From an uncultured Tateyamaria sp. (GTDB taxonomy: Bacteria; Pseudomonadota; Alphaproteobacteria; Rhodobacterales; Rhodobacteraceae): a stretch of DNA of 64,000 bases. How positions within the stretch are numbered: position 1 is the first letter of the stretch; the number at the start of each line of letters is the position of its first letter. The notes below the pieces were generated by a model that worked only from the letters and a program-made list of their open reading frames with translations, was not told the DNA's origin and did no database searches. The DNA lies in NCBI RefSeq assembly GCF_947503705.1, contig NZ_CANNES010000014.1, forward strand, positions 1-64,000. The letters run 5' to 3'. Shown one piece after another: positions 1 through 9,751 of this stretch. The translations under genes were made by a program, and so were the position numbers.

Positions 1-1
1 C

Positions 2-2095
2 TATGCCAGCCGGTCGGGTCGGCGCAACGCGTTCATGTGGCCCAGTTTCGTGCGCATCGGCCCCGAGGCCGTGCGCCTTGTGCAAGGGGAAGAAGGGACA
101 GAAACCGTGTCGGGCCTGTCCTCGCCCAAACGCTATCTTTGGGACAGCGTTGCGGTGCAACAGGATTGGCGTTTCCACAACCATATGGACCCCAACAACC
201 TGCCCAAGCCCGTGCGCTCGGCCATGCGCCACCTCAACGAGGCCGGCGATGTGATGAAACAGGTCCGGTACGAGGAAGAGCAGCGCCTGCGCAAACGCGG
301 TGAGACGCCGAGTACGCCAGCCATCCGGCCCCGGTTCTCGCGGTCGTCCATGTTCGGGTTCATGATGGGCGAGATTATCGCCCACGCCCTTATTCAGATC
401 AATGACCCCGAATCCCGCTCGCGGCGCGCGCAATCCGACCTGCCTCGGCGGCTCAACCGCATCATTCTCAGCCTGCCCACGGCGACCCCGATCAAGGAAC
501 AGGCGATCATCCGGTCGCGCACCCAAGGCGCGCTTGGCCTGATCTGGGAACAGTTGGGGCTGGAAAAGGCGCAAAAACCCTACTCGATCAAGCCCGATGT
601 GATGGTCGACTGGGACGAGGCATCGTGCACTCAGCTGGTCTATCTCTACAGCGAGCTGACCCAGAAATTTGACGGGCGCATCGACACATTCCTGACCCTC
701 AAGGGGCGGCCGCGGCCTGGCCCATCGGGCGCGGATGAACCGTCGCTGCGGCTGGCGAGCATCGACGTGGGGGGCGGCACAACCGACCTCATGATCACCA
801 CCTATCGCAGTGAGGCCAACCGGGTCCTGCACCCCGAACAGACCTTCCGCGAAGGGTTCCGCGTGGCAGGTGACGACCTGATGCAGCGGGTGGTCAGCGC
901 CATCGTGATCCCCCGCATTCAGGAATCCATCGAGGCGGCAGGCGGTGTTTATGTTGGTGAAAAGCTGCGCGAGCTTTTTGGCGGCGATATCGGCGGACAG
1001 GATCAGCAGGCGGTGCAACGGCGTCGGCAATTCTCGTTGCGCGTCCTGATGCCCCTAGCCGAAGCGACGCTGGCCCATTGCGAAACCTCTGAGGAATTTG
1101 ACCGGTTTGAGCTGCCGGTGGCGCGTATTCTGGGTCTGCCCGAGCCGGTTGAGCCATCCGAGGATGGCGAAGAGGCGACCACGCCCACGGCGGATGAAAC
1201 CGCACCGCAAATCGGGGCCGAAATCCTGTCCTATGTGGAAGATGCGGCGCGTGCGCTCGGTGCTGAAAACTGGCAGATGACCGATCTGGTGCTGGCCGCC
1301 TCGCGCGAGGATGTGGATGCGATCAGCCGCGAAGTGTTCCAACGGGTGCTGGGCAACATGTCCGAGGTCATCGACCATCTGGGTGTTGATGTTGTCTTGC
1401 TGACGGGGCGGCCCTCGCGCCTGCCGGCGATCCGCTCGATCGTCGAGGAAATGCTCGTGGTGCCGCCGCATCGCCTGATCTCAATGCACAACTACAAAAC
1501 GGGGCGCTGGTATCCATTCCGCGATCCGGTGACGCAAAAAATCGGCGATCCGAAATCCACGGTGGCGGTTGGCGGTATGCTGATTGCCCTTTCGGAAAAC
1601 CGTATCCCGAATTTCAAGGTAACAACCGGCGCCTTCCAAATGCGGTCAACGGCGCGGTTTGTGGGCGAAATGGACATAAACGGTCAAATCCCGGACGAAC
1701 GGATTCTGTTCTCTGACGTTGATCTGGATGCGGGCAACACTGGCAATGATACGGCCCTCGTGAACCTTTATTCGCCGGTCTATATCGGATCGCGGCAATT
1801 GCCGCTGGAACGCTGGACAACCACGCCGCTGTTCCGTCTGGATTTTGCCGACAGCGGCAATCGTTCGCGTCCGCTGCCGATCAAGGTCGAACTGCGCAAG
1901 ACCGATTTCGACGACAGCGACGGTGAGACCAGCGAAGACAAGCTGCGCCGCGAATCCATGCGCGAGGCCTTTGAGATCGACCAGGTCGAGGACGGCGAAG
2001 GCGGGGCCATGAAATCAAGCGATGTTGTGCTCAAGCTGCACACGCTTGGCTTTGAGGATGAATACTGGATCGACACCGGGGTGTTTCAGATCTGA
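2..2095 (+). CDS. srfB: SrfB-like ATPase, 5' end missing (partial)
   Basis: The reading frame is open to the left edge, so the N-terminus lies outside the window; about 697 residues are visible, while SrfB proteins are usually near 1000. An actin/Hsp70-type nucleotide-binding motif, DVGGGTTDL, sits at about nt 766-792. Near the C-terminus is the stretch LLTGRPSRLPAIR followed by GRWYPFRDP, which I recognise as typical of SrfB (virulence factor SrfB family). It is followed 16 bp later by an SrfC-like GTPase gene, the usual partner. The biochemical role of SrfB is not established; ATP-dependent assembly is an inference from the fold. The ATG at 35 is internal and not the true start. Confidence 0.85.
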   Translation, partial: YASRSGRRNAFMWPSFVRIGPEAVRLVQGEEGTETVSGLSSPKRYLWDSVAVQQDWRFHNHMDPNNLPKPVRSAMRHLNEAGDVMKQVRYEEEQRLRKRGETPSTPAIRPRFSRSSMFGFMMGEIIAHALIQINDPESRSRRAQSDLPRRLNRIILSLPTATPIKEQAIIRSRTQGALGLIWEQLGLEKAQKPYSIKPDVMVDWDEASCTQLVYLYSELTQKFDGRIDTFLTLKGRPRPGPSGADEPSLRLASIDVGGGTTDLMITTYRSEANRVLHPEQTFREGFRVAGDDLMQRVVSAIVIPRIQESIEAAGGVYVGEKLRELFGGDIGGQDQQAVQRRRQFSLRVLMPLAEATLAHCETSEEFDRFELPVARILGLPEPVEPSEDGEEATTPTADETAPQIGAEILSYVEDAARALGAENWQMTDLVLAASREDVDAISREVFQRVLGNMSEVIDHLGVDVVLLTGRPSRLPAIRSIVEEMLVVPPHRLISMHNYKTGRWYPFRDPVTQKIGDPKSTVAVGGMLIALSENRIPNFKVTTGAFQMRSTARFVGEMDINGQIPDERILFSDVDLDAGNTGNDTALVNLYSPVYIGSRQLPLERWTTTPLFRLDFADSGNRSRPLPIKVELRKTDFDDSDGETSEDKLRRESMREAFEIDQVEDGEGGAMKSSDVVLKLHTLGFEDEYWIDTGVFQI

Positions 2096-2111
2096 TGACG
2101 TGGGGATGTAA

Positions 2112-4808
2112 ATGAGCCAGGAAGACACATTATCGGGTCGCTGCAGCGACGTGGCACGCCTGTCGCGGGCCGCTTTGGATTGGATCAACGACCCGGAGAA
2201 TGAACAGACCGTGTCGGGGCGTGCAGGTCACCTGCCCAAAATGCTGCGCAAAAGCGCGCGACGCGCAGAGCGCTTGGGCCGCGCGGCAAAGACCAAGATG
2301 AGCATCAGCGTCTTCGGTCCTTCGCAGGCGGGCAAGTCTTTCCTCGTGTCGGTGTTGGCGCGTCCCAGCGAGGGACGTCTTGTGGCCGATTTCAACGGCC
2401 CCGGTGGCAAGCTGGATTACATCAGCCAGGTCAACCCGGCAGGCGACGGCGAATCCACCGGTCTCGTGACCCGGTTCACGATGAGCCGGAACAAGACGCC
2501 CGAGGGCTTTCCCATCCAGTTGAACCTTCTGACAGAGGCCGATATCGCGCGGACCCTGATCAACAGCTTTTACGAAGATGGCGACCTGTCCGAAGAACCC
2601 CCCTCGCCTGAAACACTGACCGCCCATTTCGCGGCGCATTCGGGCAAGGCACAGGCAACCGAAACCGGGGGGCTGGACTATGAAGAGGTCTTTGAGATTG
2701 CCGATTACGTCCAGAAATGGGTGACCAAGTCATCTTATGCCTTCAACCTTGCGGGCTTCTGGGACGAGGCGGCCGAACTTGCCCCGCGCATGACGCCAGA
2801 GGATCGTGGCCAGTTCCTGTCGATCCTTTGGGGCGGCTACGAGCCGCTCACCGACCTCTACATTAAACTGTCCAAAGCGCTGGCTTCCATATCTCATGCC
2901 GAGGTGATCTATACCGCTCTCGACAGCTTGCAACCGCGCGAAACCTCGATCATCGACGTGAACACGCTCGACGGCCTTTTTGGGCCCGAGAACGAGGATA
3001 TGCTGCAGCTTCAGACGGCAGCGGGCCAAAAGGGGCAGCTGAACCGCGCCGTGGTGACCGCGCTGGCAGCCGAACTTGTGTTCCCGATGGAGGAAGCGCC
3101 CTCGGACTTTTTCCATGAAACCGACCTGTTGGATTTCCCCGGTGCGCGCAACCGGTTCGAGGCCCCGCTCAGCGTCACGCTGCGCAACCCCGAAGAGGCC
3201 GTGACCAACATGCTTTTGCGCGGCAAGGTGGCCTATCTCTTTGACCGCTACGTGTCGAACCAGGAAATCACGTCCATGCTGCTTTGTGTGCCGGACAGCA
3301 ACATGGAAACGCTCAGCCTGCCTGGGTTGGTGGAACAGTGGATCGACCTGACTCACGGCTCCACCCCTGAAGAGCGGGCCAAGAACGACTGCATCCTGTT
3401 CTTTGTCATGACGAAATTCGACAAACACCTGATCGACAGCGCTGGCCAGACCGGCGGCGTCGACACCGAACGGTTTGAACGGCGCATGGACGCGTCCCTG
3501 ATCAAGGGCTTTGGCAAAGTCGCGACATCCTGGGTGCACAAATGGGCAGGCAGTGAGCCGTTCAAAAACTGCTATTGGTTGCGCAACCCCTATTACCCGA
3601 TCGAGGCACTGATCAAATACGAGAACGAGCGTGAAACCGAGGTGTTGCCCGACAAGGTGCAGCGCGTGGCCGAGCTGAAGGAAAGCTGTCTGACCGCCGA
3701 ACCGGTGCAACGCCATTTTAAAGACCCGGAGCGCGCCTGGGAGGCGGCCCTTGGCCTGAATGATGGCGGTGTGAGCTATCTGATCGAAGAGCTCACCAAA
3801 GTCTGCAAACCCGAAAGCAAGCTGCGCCAGATCAGCACCCAGATCGAGGCGGTTGCCCACAAGCTCCACCAGGAGATGGGGCAGTTCTATGTCTCGGACG
3901 ATGTGGAAAAGCGGATCGAGGAAAAGCGCCTGGCTGCGGGTGAAATCATCGACGGGCTGGAAGTGACCCTGTCCCATCACCGCTTTGGTGCGTTCATGAA
4001 TGCACTGTCGGTGGATCAGGACGCCATTCAGGACCGGATTTCGCGGGTGCCCTCGTCAGTCAGAATTACAAATGCCGTCGCCAAGGAGGTGCCAAAGCCA
4101 TCTGCGGCGGCCACAACGCCGGGCCCGGCACGCCCCGGCGCGCCCTTGCGCCCGGGCAGGCCCGCACGGCCAACTGCCGCTGCGGCAGCAGCACCCGAGC
4201 CCAAGCAAGAGGCCGAAGTGCAAAGCCCTGCGGCAAAGTCGATCCGCACCATGACGCCTGAGGCTTTTCAGGCTGATACCGCTATTTCCGTTTGGATTGA
4301 AGGGCTTGAACGATTCCGCGCCGATGAGGATCGCCTGGCGATCTTCCAGCTGAACGGTGAAACCGGGGGCACGCTGGTCAACGAGATCGTGCATGGGTTC
4401 ACACGCGTGGACGTGCGCGAAAGCATCATGGAGATGCTCACCGGCATTTCTTACGGGCTGACGGTCGACAAACAGGCCCCCTCTGCGGCTATCGTGTGTT
4501 CGGAGCGGATTAATAATTTTGTCACTACACTTGGCGCCCGCGAGATGGTTAACGGGACCCCACTGATGATCGACCTTGGCAATGGCGAAAGCCGCGCTGC
4601 GTTTGAACATCGGCAAGGGGCCGACAGTGCGGCAAGCCTGCCCGAAATGCCCCGCCCTGCGGCGGCGGATACATGGACGGATTGGGTTTTTGCGCTCGAC
4701 ACGCTCTTTGTCGAGAACGCCAAGGATGGTGAGGCAGGAACGGTTAACATCGAACAGAACATCCGGCTGGGTAGCGTCCTGGGTGAGCTGTCGCCAACAA
4801 CGGGGTAA
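2112..4808 (+). CDS. srfC: SrfC-like large P-loop GTPase
   Basis: An 898-residue protein. The sequence shows a P-loop GPSQAGKS at residues 69-76, a DxPG-type switch motif (DFPG, about residue 341) and a TKFD base-recognition motif (about residue 434), so it should bind GTP and may act like a large dynamin-type GTPase. The P-loop context VFGPSQAGKSFLVS is characteristic of the SrfC putative virulence-effector family. A low-complexity Pro/Ala/Arg linker at about residues 656-706 separates the GTPase half from a C-terminal domain of roughly 190 residues. There is no signal peptide, so it is likely cytoplasmic or membrane-associated. It lies 16 bp after srfB and 6 bp before the next gene. Role in virulence or toxin action is family lore, not shown here. 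Confidence 0.82.
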   Translation: MSQEDTLSGRCSDVARLSRAALDWINDPENEQTVSGRAGHLPKMLRKSARRAERLGRAAKTKMSISVFGPSQAGKSFLVSVLARPSEGRLVADFNGPGGKLDYISQVNPAGDGESTGLVTRFTMSRNKTPEGFPIQLNLLTEADIARTLINSFYEDGDLSEEPPSPETLTAHFAAHSGKAQATETGGLDYEEVFEIADYVQKWVTKSSYAFNLAGFWDEAAELAPRMTPEDRGQFLSILWGGYEPLTDLYIKLSKALASISHAEVIYTALDSLQPRETSIIDVNTLDGLFGPENEDMLQLQTAAGQKGQLNRAVVTALAAELVFPMEEAPSDFFHETDLLDFPGARNRFEAPLSVTLRNPEEAVTNMLLRGKVAYLFDRYVSNQEITSMLLCVPDSNMETLSLPGLVEQWIDLTHGSTPEERAKNDCILFFVMTKFDKHLIDSAGQTGGVDTERFERRMDASLIKGFGKVATSWVHKWAGSEPFKNCYWLRNPYYPIEALIKYENERETEVLPDKVQRVAELKESCLTAEPVQRHFKDPERAWEAALGLNDGGVSYLIEELTKVCKPESKLRQISTQIEAVAHKLHQEMGQFYVSDDVEKRIEEKRLAAGEIIDGLEVTLSHHRFGAFMNALSVDQDAIQDRISRVPSSVRITNAVAKEVPKPSAAATTPGPARPGAPLRPGRPARPTAAAAAAPEPKQEAEVQSPAAKSIRTMTPEAFQADTAISVWIEGLERFRADEDRLAIFQLNGETGGTLVNEIVHGFTRVDVRESIMEMLTGISYGLTVDKQAPSAAIVCSERINNFVTTLGAREMVNGTPLMIDLGNGESRAAFEHRQGADSAASLPEMPRPAAADTWTDWVFALDTLFVENAKDGEAGTVNIEQNIRLGSVLGELSPTTG

Positions 4809-4814
4809 TACGAC

Positions 4815-5867
4815 GTGCTCTCTATCACGCCAGATCCAAAGCGCCCACGCGGTGGTTTTGCCGAGCTCAAGATTGACGGCGCGCAGGCCAGCGGCGATCC
4901 GGTTACCCTTTCGATCTACAACAGCTATCAGCAAAAGTGGCTCGGCCCCGAAGGCTGGCAACCTGGCAAGGCCGATCTGGCAGCCCGCAGTGCGCGGCAA
5001 GAGGGCGGCACACTTGTCCTTATTCTCGGCCCCGACATCGTCAACCAGATCGAAGAAGACACACCCATCCGTATCGAAATGGGCGGCGAGGGCTGGGACA
5101 CCTATTGGCCCGATGACATCAACGCGGGCCCAGACGAGGCGGTTGTGGGCGAGATCGGCGGCACCGGCCTGGCCCCTGACGTCAAAAAGCCGACGGTCGT
5201 CAAGGAACTCGATCCCGATCCGATCGAAGAGGAGGAAGAGGACACAGGGTCCGCAACCACCCTCGAAGAGGACATGCCGGAGGACGACCTCGACGAGATC
5301 ATTGACGGCGAAGACGAGTACGAGGAAGAGCCGCGCCGCAAATCGCGCCTGCCCGAACTCCTTGGCGGTCTTGTCCTGCTCGCAATTATCGCGGTGGCCC
5401 TGTTCTTTTTCCTGCTCAAACCCGCGGAAGAGGTGGCGACACCTGCCCCTGCACCCACGCCCCCTGCCCCTGCGCCGGTCGTGGCCCAGGGCACCTGCGG
5501 CATGGACACGCTCAGCGCCGCGCAAGGTGACGGCTTCGGCGCGCTGGCGGATAAAATCCGTGGCTGTGGCGGCGATTTGTCGGCGGATAACGCGCTCAGC
5601 CTTGTGGAACAGGCAACAGCGGCCAACGACCCTGCGGCCCTCGACCTTTTTGGCGTGCTTTATGACAGCACCGTCACGGATGAGGCGATCGAAGGGACCA
5701 TCGGGCTGACCTTTTCCGACAACCCTGCACGGGCGGCCGACTATTATGCGCGCGCCGTCGCGGCAGGATCCACCGATGCGCCTGCCCGTTTGCAGGCCGT
5801 GTGCCGCAGGCTGCTGCTGAAATCCGACACGCTGTCACAAAGTGCCCGCGACGAACACTGCTCCTAA
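4815..5867 (+). CDS. Single-span membrane protein of the Srf locus, function unknown
   Basis: A 350-residue protein with a GTG start 6 bp after srfC. The N-terminal domain (about 1-120) is predicted cytoplasmic. It is followed by a strongly acidic linker rich in Glu/Asp (about 130-175), one hydrophobic segment LLGGLVLLAIIAVALFFFLL (about 181-204), a Pro/Ala spacer and a C-terminal domain with paired cysteines and a Sel1/TPR-like helical stretch (ARAADYYARAVAAGSTDAP). This architecture places one domain on each side of the membrane, so it could couple the cytoplasmic SrfB/SrfC pair to the secreted VWA protein encoded next. I do not recognise a named family; function is inferred only from position. 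Confidence 0.75.
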   Translation: MLSITPDPKRPRGGFAELKIDGAQASGDPVTLSIYNSYQQKWLGPEGWQPGKADLAARSARQEGGTLVLILGPDIVNQIEEDTPIRIEMGGEGWDTYWPDDINAGPDEAVVGEIGGTGLAPDVKKPTVVKELDPDPIEEEEEDTGSATTLEEDMPEDDLDEIIDGEDEYEEEPRRKSRLPELLGGLVLLAIIAVALFFFLLKPAEEVATPAPAPTPPAPAPVVAQGTCGMDTLSAAQGDGFGALADKIRGCGGDLSADNALSLVEQATAANDPAALDLFGVLYDSTVTDEAIEGTIGLTFSDNPARAADYYARAVAAGSTDAPARLQAVCRRLLLKSDTLSQSARDEHCS

Positions 5868-5885
5868 CCTGAGAAAGCGCGCCCC

Positions 5886-7811
5886 ATGACATTCGCATTG
5901 ACCCGGCCCCTGATTGCCCTGACCACGATGCTGATCATCTGCGCCACGGCGCTTGTGGCGCAACAGCGGCGGCCCTTGCTGCTGGAAAACACCTCGTCCA
6001 TCTACGAACGGGTCCTGACCCGCCCAGGGGCCGTACAGCACAGCGCCCCCGACGGCGCCGCCACCGGAACGTATCCCGCATTCCAACCACTTTATGTCTT
6101 TGCGCGCCAGAATGACTGGATCGAGGTTGGCCCCAGCCCCAATGCCCCGCCCGAAGGGTGGGTCAAGGAGCCCGGCACCGTGCAGTGGAAACAGAACATC
6201 GTGGGTGCCTTCACCAATTCCGCCGGGCGCAGCCGCCAGTTGCTTTTTGACACCCAAGGCAACCTGGAATGGCTGATGAATCACGAGGCGGTGCGCGATG
6301 TGCAGGAACGCATGGTTGCCGAGGCCAGCGCAGGCGTGATCGGCGGCGAACGGGGCACCGTGTCTGTCGAGCCTGCCGAGTTTGTGAACATCCGCGATGA
6401 CCTCTACCTGATGCCGATCCTCGAATTTACCGAAGGGCTGCATCCGCTCACCTATGACGAGATCCTGATGATGCAGGTGGCGTCAGTTCCGAAACAGGCA
6501 GCCCAAGCGCAGACCCTGGACAGTGACGAGACCGACCCGTTTGACGTGGGCATCGTGCTGGTCCTCGACACAACCCAATCCATGGAAAATTACATCGCCC
6601 TGACCCAACGCGTGTTGCAAGGCACCGTGCGTCAGATCCAGAACACCGAAATTGGCGAGTTGGTGAACTTCGGCGCAATCGGATTTCGCGACAATGTGGA
6701 TGCGGCCCCCGGCCTGGAATACCGTACCAAAACCCTGATCGGGCTGGAACGACGTCAAGACCAGACCCCTGTGATCACCGCACTTGGCAATGCAGTGAAC
6801 GTGGCCGACGTGAACTCCCCCGGCTTTAACGAAGACAGCCTTGCCGGCGTCGAAGATGCCATCGACACCATCGACTGGGATCAATTGCAGGGCGACGGTG
6901 ACAAGATCGACGCCCGCTATGTGATCCTGGTGACCGATGCGGGCCCCAAGGATCCGCGCGACCCCAACGCCCGTTCCGAAATTGGCGCTGTTGAGCTTCA
7001 GCAAGACGCCGAGGGGCGCAACATCGTTGTGATGACGCTGCACCTAAAGACGCCCAATGGGGCCGGCAACCATGCCTATGCAGCGGGCAAATATCGGCAA
7101 TTGTCCCGCTTTGCAGGGCGCGAGTTCTATTTCCCCATCGAGGGTGGTTCTGAACCCGCATTCGAAGGAGTTGTAACCCGCCTTGTCACTGCTTTGACAG
7201 ACCATGTGCGCACCGCACGGGGCGAGGCGACCCTGCTCAACCCCGAAGAAGCGGGCGACGATCTGGTCGAACTGGGCCGGGCCATGCAACTGGCCTGGCT
7301 GGGGTCGCAACGCGGCACCCAGGCCCCCGATGTGATCAAGGGCTGGCTTTCGAACAAGGCAGTCGAGGATCCAAGCCGCCTGGCCATTGAGCCGCGCCTG
7401 TTGGTGACCAAGAACGAGATGGCCAGCATGGCCGAGTTCCTCGACAATCTGGTCCGCATCGGGGAAACGGCGCAATCTTCGCAGCAATCGCTTGATTTCT
7501 TTGGACAAGTGCGGGGGCTGATCGCGGATATGGCGCAAAACCCTGACCTTCTGATCAACGCCAATGCCGATACGCTGGGCGGCGCGATGGAGTTCCTTGA
7601 TCGCCTGCCCTACCAAAGTCAGATCCTCGACATGTCAGAACAACGCTGGGCCGAAAGCGCAATGATGCGGCGCAGCCTGATCGACGGGATGCGCCAGAAA
7701 CTGACGCAATACCGCAAATGGCTGTTCGACAGCTCGGTCTGGACCGAACTCTACGAGGGGTCACCCGACGGCGAATATGTGTTTGCCATGCCCTTTGACG
7801 TGCTGCCCTAA
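5886..7811 (+). CDS. Secreted von Willebrand factor A domain protein
   Basis: A 641-residue protein with a clear N-terminal signal peptide (hydrophobic core LIALTTMLIICATALVA, cleavage probably before QQ). Residues about 35-110 look like a small SH3-type beta domain. A VWA domain begins near residue 222, with a MIDAS motif DTTQS at about 228-232 and a later TDAGPKDPRD stretch. The C-terminal third is helical without recognised motifs. VWA domains bind metal-coordinated protein ligands, so this is a candidate periplasmic adhesion or assembly partner for the Srf system. It follows the membrane protein gene by 18 bp and precedes the ABC transporter by 3 bp, indicating one operon. Confidence 0.82.
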   Translation: MTFALTRPLIALTTMLIICATALVAQQRRPLLLENTSSIYERVLTRPGAVQHSAPDGAATGTYPAFQPLYVFARQNDWIEVGPSPNAPPEGWVKEPGTVQWKQNIVGAFTNSAGRSRQLLFDTQGNLEWLMNHEAVRDVQERMVAEASAGVIGGERGTVSVEPAEFVNIRDDLYLMPILEFTEGLHPLTYDEILMMQVASVPKQAAQAQTLDSDETDPFDVGIVLVLDTTQSMENYIALTQRVLQGTVRQIQNTEIGELVNFGAIGFRDNVDAAPGLEYRTKTLIGLERRQDQTPVITALGNAVNVADVNSPGFNEDSLAGVEDAIDTIDWDQLQGDGDKIDARYVILVTDAGPKDPRDPNARSEIGAVELQQDAEGRNIVVMTLHLKTPNGAGNHAYAAGKYRQLSRFAGREFYFPIEGGSEPAFEGVVTRLVTALTDHVRTARGEATLLNPEEAGDDLVELGRAMQLAWLGSQRGTQAPDVIKGWLSNKAVEDPSRLAIEPRLLVTKNEMASMAEFLDNLVRIGETAQSSQQSLDFFGQVRGLIADMAQNPDLLINANADTLGGAMEFLDRLPYQSQILDMSEQRWAESAMMRRSLIDGMRQKLTQYRKWLFDSSVWTELYEGSPDGEYVFAMPFDVLP

Positions 7812-7814
7812 GCC

Positions 7815-8546
7815 ATGGGCCTGCAGCTATCCCTGCAACAGGTCCAGGTCTGGCTTGCCGATCGCGAAAGGCGCTTTACCCTCGACGTGCCGGAGCTGAG
7901 CATCGCCTCGGGCGAGGCCATCGGCCTCACCGGGCCCAGCGGGACGGGCAAGACGCTGCTGTTGGAATTGCTTGGGCTGTTGCGCAGGCCCAGTGCGGCG
8001 GACACCTTTCAGGTCACCTCGGAGGACGGCGAGATGAACCTCGCTGAAGTCTGGACACGCGCCGATACCTCGCCCGCTGAGGTGCGCGCGCAGCTTTTCG
8101 GTTTTGTTCCGCAAAGCGGTGGCTTGCTGCCCTTTTTGAATGTGGCCGAGAATATCGCCCTGTCGGGGCGGATCGCGGGGCGTAGCCATCCCGAGTGGCA
8201 AGCGACGCTCATTGACCAACTGGGCCTGGGCGATGTGCAACGGCTGCATCCCCCGGCACTGTCCATTGGCCAGCGCCAGCGCGTGGCCATCGCCCGGGCA
8301 CTGGCCCACAAACCCGCCTTTGTGATTGCGGACGAACCCACCGCCGCCCTTGACCCCGATGTGGCAGCCACGGCCATGGGTCTGTTGATCGACAATGCCG
8401 TGACGGGGGGCAGCGGCGTGATCATCTCGTCCCACGACCTGACATTGCTCAACCAATTCGCGCTGCGCCGCGTCGCACTCAGCCTGATCAGCGCACCGGG
8501 CGCGCCCGACGCCCTGAGCCGCCTGGCGGAACAGGAGGCCCCATGA
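7815..8546 (+). CDS. ABC transporter ATPase, LolD/MacB type
   Basis: A 243-residue nucleotide-binding subunit. Walker A is GPSGTGKT (residues 40-47), the signature is LSIGQRQRVAIARAL (from about residue 149) and Walker B with the catalytic Glu is FVIADEPTAALD (from about 171), followed by an H-loop SSHD. Size and sequence style match the LolD/MacB/FtsE group that pairs with FtsX-type permeases. The start lies 3 bp after the VWA gene, and its stop overlaps the permease start (ATGA-type overlap at 8543-8546). It probably powers a mechanotransmission-type permease rather than solute import, acting on periplasmic proteins of this locus. Confidence 0.9.
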   Translation: MGLQLSLQQVQVWLADRERRFTLDVPELSIASGEAIGLTGPSGTGKTLLLELLGLLRRPSAADTFQVTSEDGEMNLAEVWTRADTSPAEVRAQLFGFVPQSGGLLPFLNVAENIALSGRIAGRSHPEWQATLIDQLGLGDVQRLHPPALSIGQRQRVAIARALAHKPAFVIADEPTAALDPDVAATAMGLLIDNAVTGGSGVIISSHDLTLLNQFALRRVALSLISAPGAPDALSRLAEQEAP

Positions 8547-9745
8547 CCCTTCTCTTTGATCTGGCCATGCGCGACCTCTGGCGCCAACGCATTCACCTGA
8601 TTTGCAACGTGGCCATCCTGGCAGGCGTGCTGGTGCCGCTCATGGTGGTCTTTGGCGTCAAGAACGGCGTCTATGATGCCCTGATCGGCGAGTTGATCAA
8701 TGATCCGGGTACATTGCGGATCGAAACCACAGGCAACAGCGCTTTTACCCAAGCCGATGTGGACGAGGTGCGCGGTTGGGCCGAAACCGGGTTTGCCACG
8801 GCCAAGACCCGCAGCGTCTTTGATTTTGTCAATGTGCGGCTGGCGGGGGTGAACAAGAAACGCGACGCGATCCTTGTGCCCTCAGGCACGGGCGATCCGA
8901 CCCTGCCCAAAGACCTGGCGCTTGGCCCCCAAGAGGCCGTCGTCAGCGCCAATCTTGCCCGCCAGCTTGATATTTCCGAAGGCAACGACATCCAGATCTT
9001 TACACAGGCCACAGAACGGCCAAGGCAATTGATGCTGCCTCTCACGGTGGTTGCGGTGCTGCCAGACGCGCGGCTGTCGGGGCGGTCGATCCTCGCTGAT
9101 ATCGCGGTACTGGATCTGGTCGAGGCGTTTTACGACGAATACGCCCTGCCCGATCATGGCATCACCGAAGGGCGCGACATCGCCACCCGGTCGCCCGAGT
9201 TCGAAGGGATGCGCATTTTTGCCCGAGAACTGACCACTTTGGCCGCGCTGCAATCGCGGTTGGAAACCCGGTTCGGGGTCCAAACAGAGGCGCGCACCGG
9301 CGAGGTCAGCGGCATACTGAACCTGGGCCAGAACCTCAACCTCGCGCTGTTGCTCACGGCGGGGGTGGCCAGCCTCGGGTTGTCGGCCGCCCTGCTCTTT
9401 GGGTTCTGGGGCGAGGTGGCGCGCAAACGGCAAACGCTGGCCGCATTGGCATTGCTGGGGATCGGGCCGGAACGGTTGTGGGTCTTCCCCGTGCTTCAGG
9501 CTCTGGTGTCGGGCGTTATCGGGCTGGTGGTCAGCTTTATGCTTTTCTTCGTCGCCGGGGCCATCGCCGAACAGATGTTCAACAGCGCGCTGACCGCCGA
9601 AGGGGGTCTTGTGGTGCTGACAGTCCTGCAAGGGCTGGCAATCACCGCCGTCACCTTGGGTTTCGTGGCCGCCGCGTCCTTTTTTGCCGCCCGCAGCGCT
9701 GCGCAGGTCGACCCGGCGGATGTGCTGCGCGAAGGGGCGACCTGA
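8543..9745 (+). CDS. ABC transporter permease, FtsX/MacB type
   Basis: A 400-residue protein with the MacB-fold topology: one N-terminal membrane helix (about 18-40), a large extracytoplasmic domain (about 45-260), then three C-terminal helices (around LALLLTAGVASLGLSAALLFGFW, FPVLQALVSGVIGLVVSFMLFF and the final VLQGLAITAVTLGFVAAASFF). It is translationally coupled to the ATPase gene by a 4-bp overlap. Together they form a mechanotransmission ABC transporter and close the visible Srf operon. The next gene converges from the opposite strand 6 bp away. The substrate is unknown; handling a periplasmic component such as the VWA protein is an inference. Confidence 0.87.
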   Translation: MTLLFDLAMRDLWRQRIHLICNVAILAGVLVPLMVVFGVKNGVYDALIGELINDPGTLRIETTGNSAFTQADVDEVRGWAETGFATAKTRSVFDFVNVRLAGVNKKRDAILVPSGTGDPTLPKDLALGPQEAVVSANLARQLDISEGNDIQIFTQATERPRQLMLPLTVVAVLPDARLSGRSILADIAVLDLVEAFYDEYALPDHGITEGRDIATRSPEFEGMRIFARELTTLAALQSRLETRFGVQTEARTGEVSGILNLGQNLNLALLLTAGVASLGLSAALLFGFWGEVARKRQTLAALALLGIGPERLWVFPVLQALVSGVIGLVVSFMLFFVAGAIAEQMFNSALTAEGGLVVLTVLQGLAITAVTLGFVAAASFFAARSAAQVDPADVLREGAT

Positions 9746-9751
9746 CCCGGT

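Noticed and set aside
4056-5525. Long minus-strand open frame (489 codons) opposite srfC and the membrane protein gene
   Set aside because: Shadow of GC-rich coding on the plus strand; composition rich in Arg/Cys/His and no ribosome-binding site or family resemblance.
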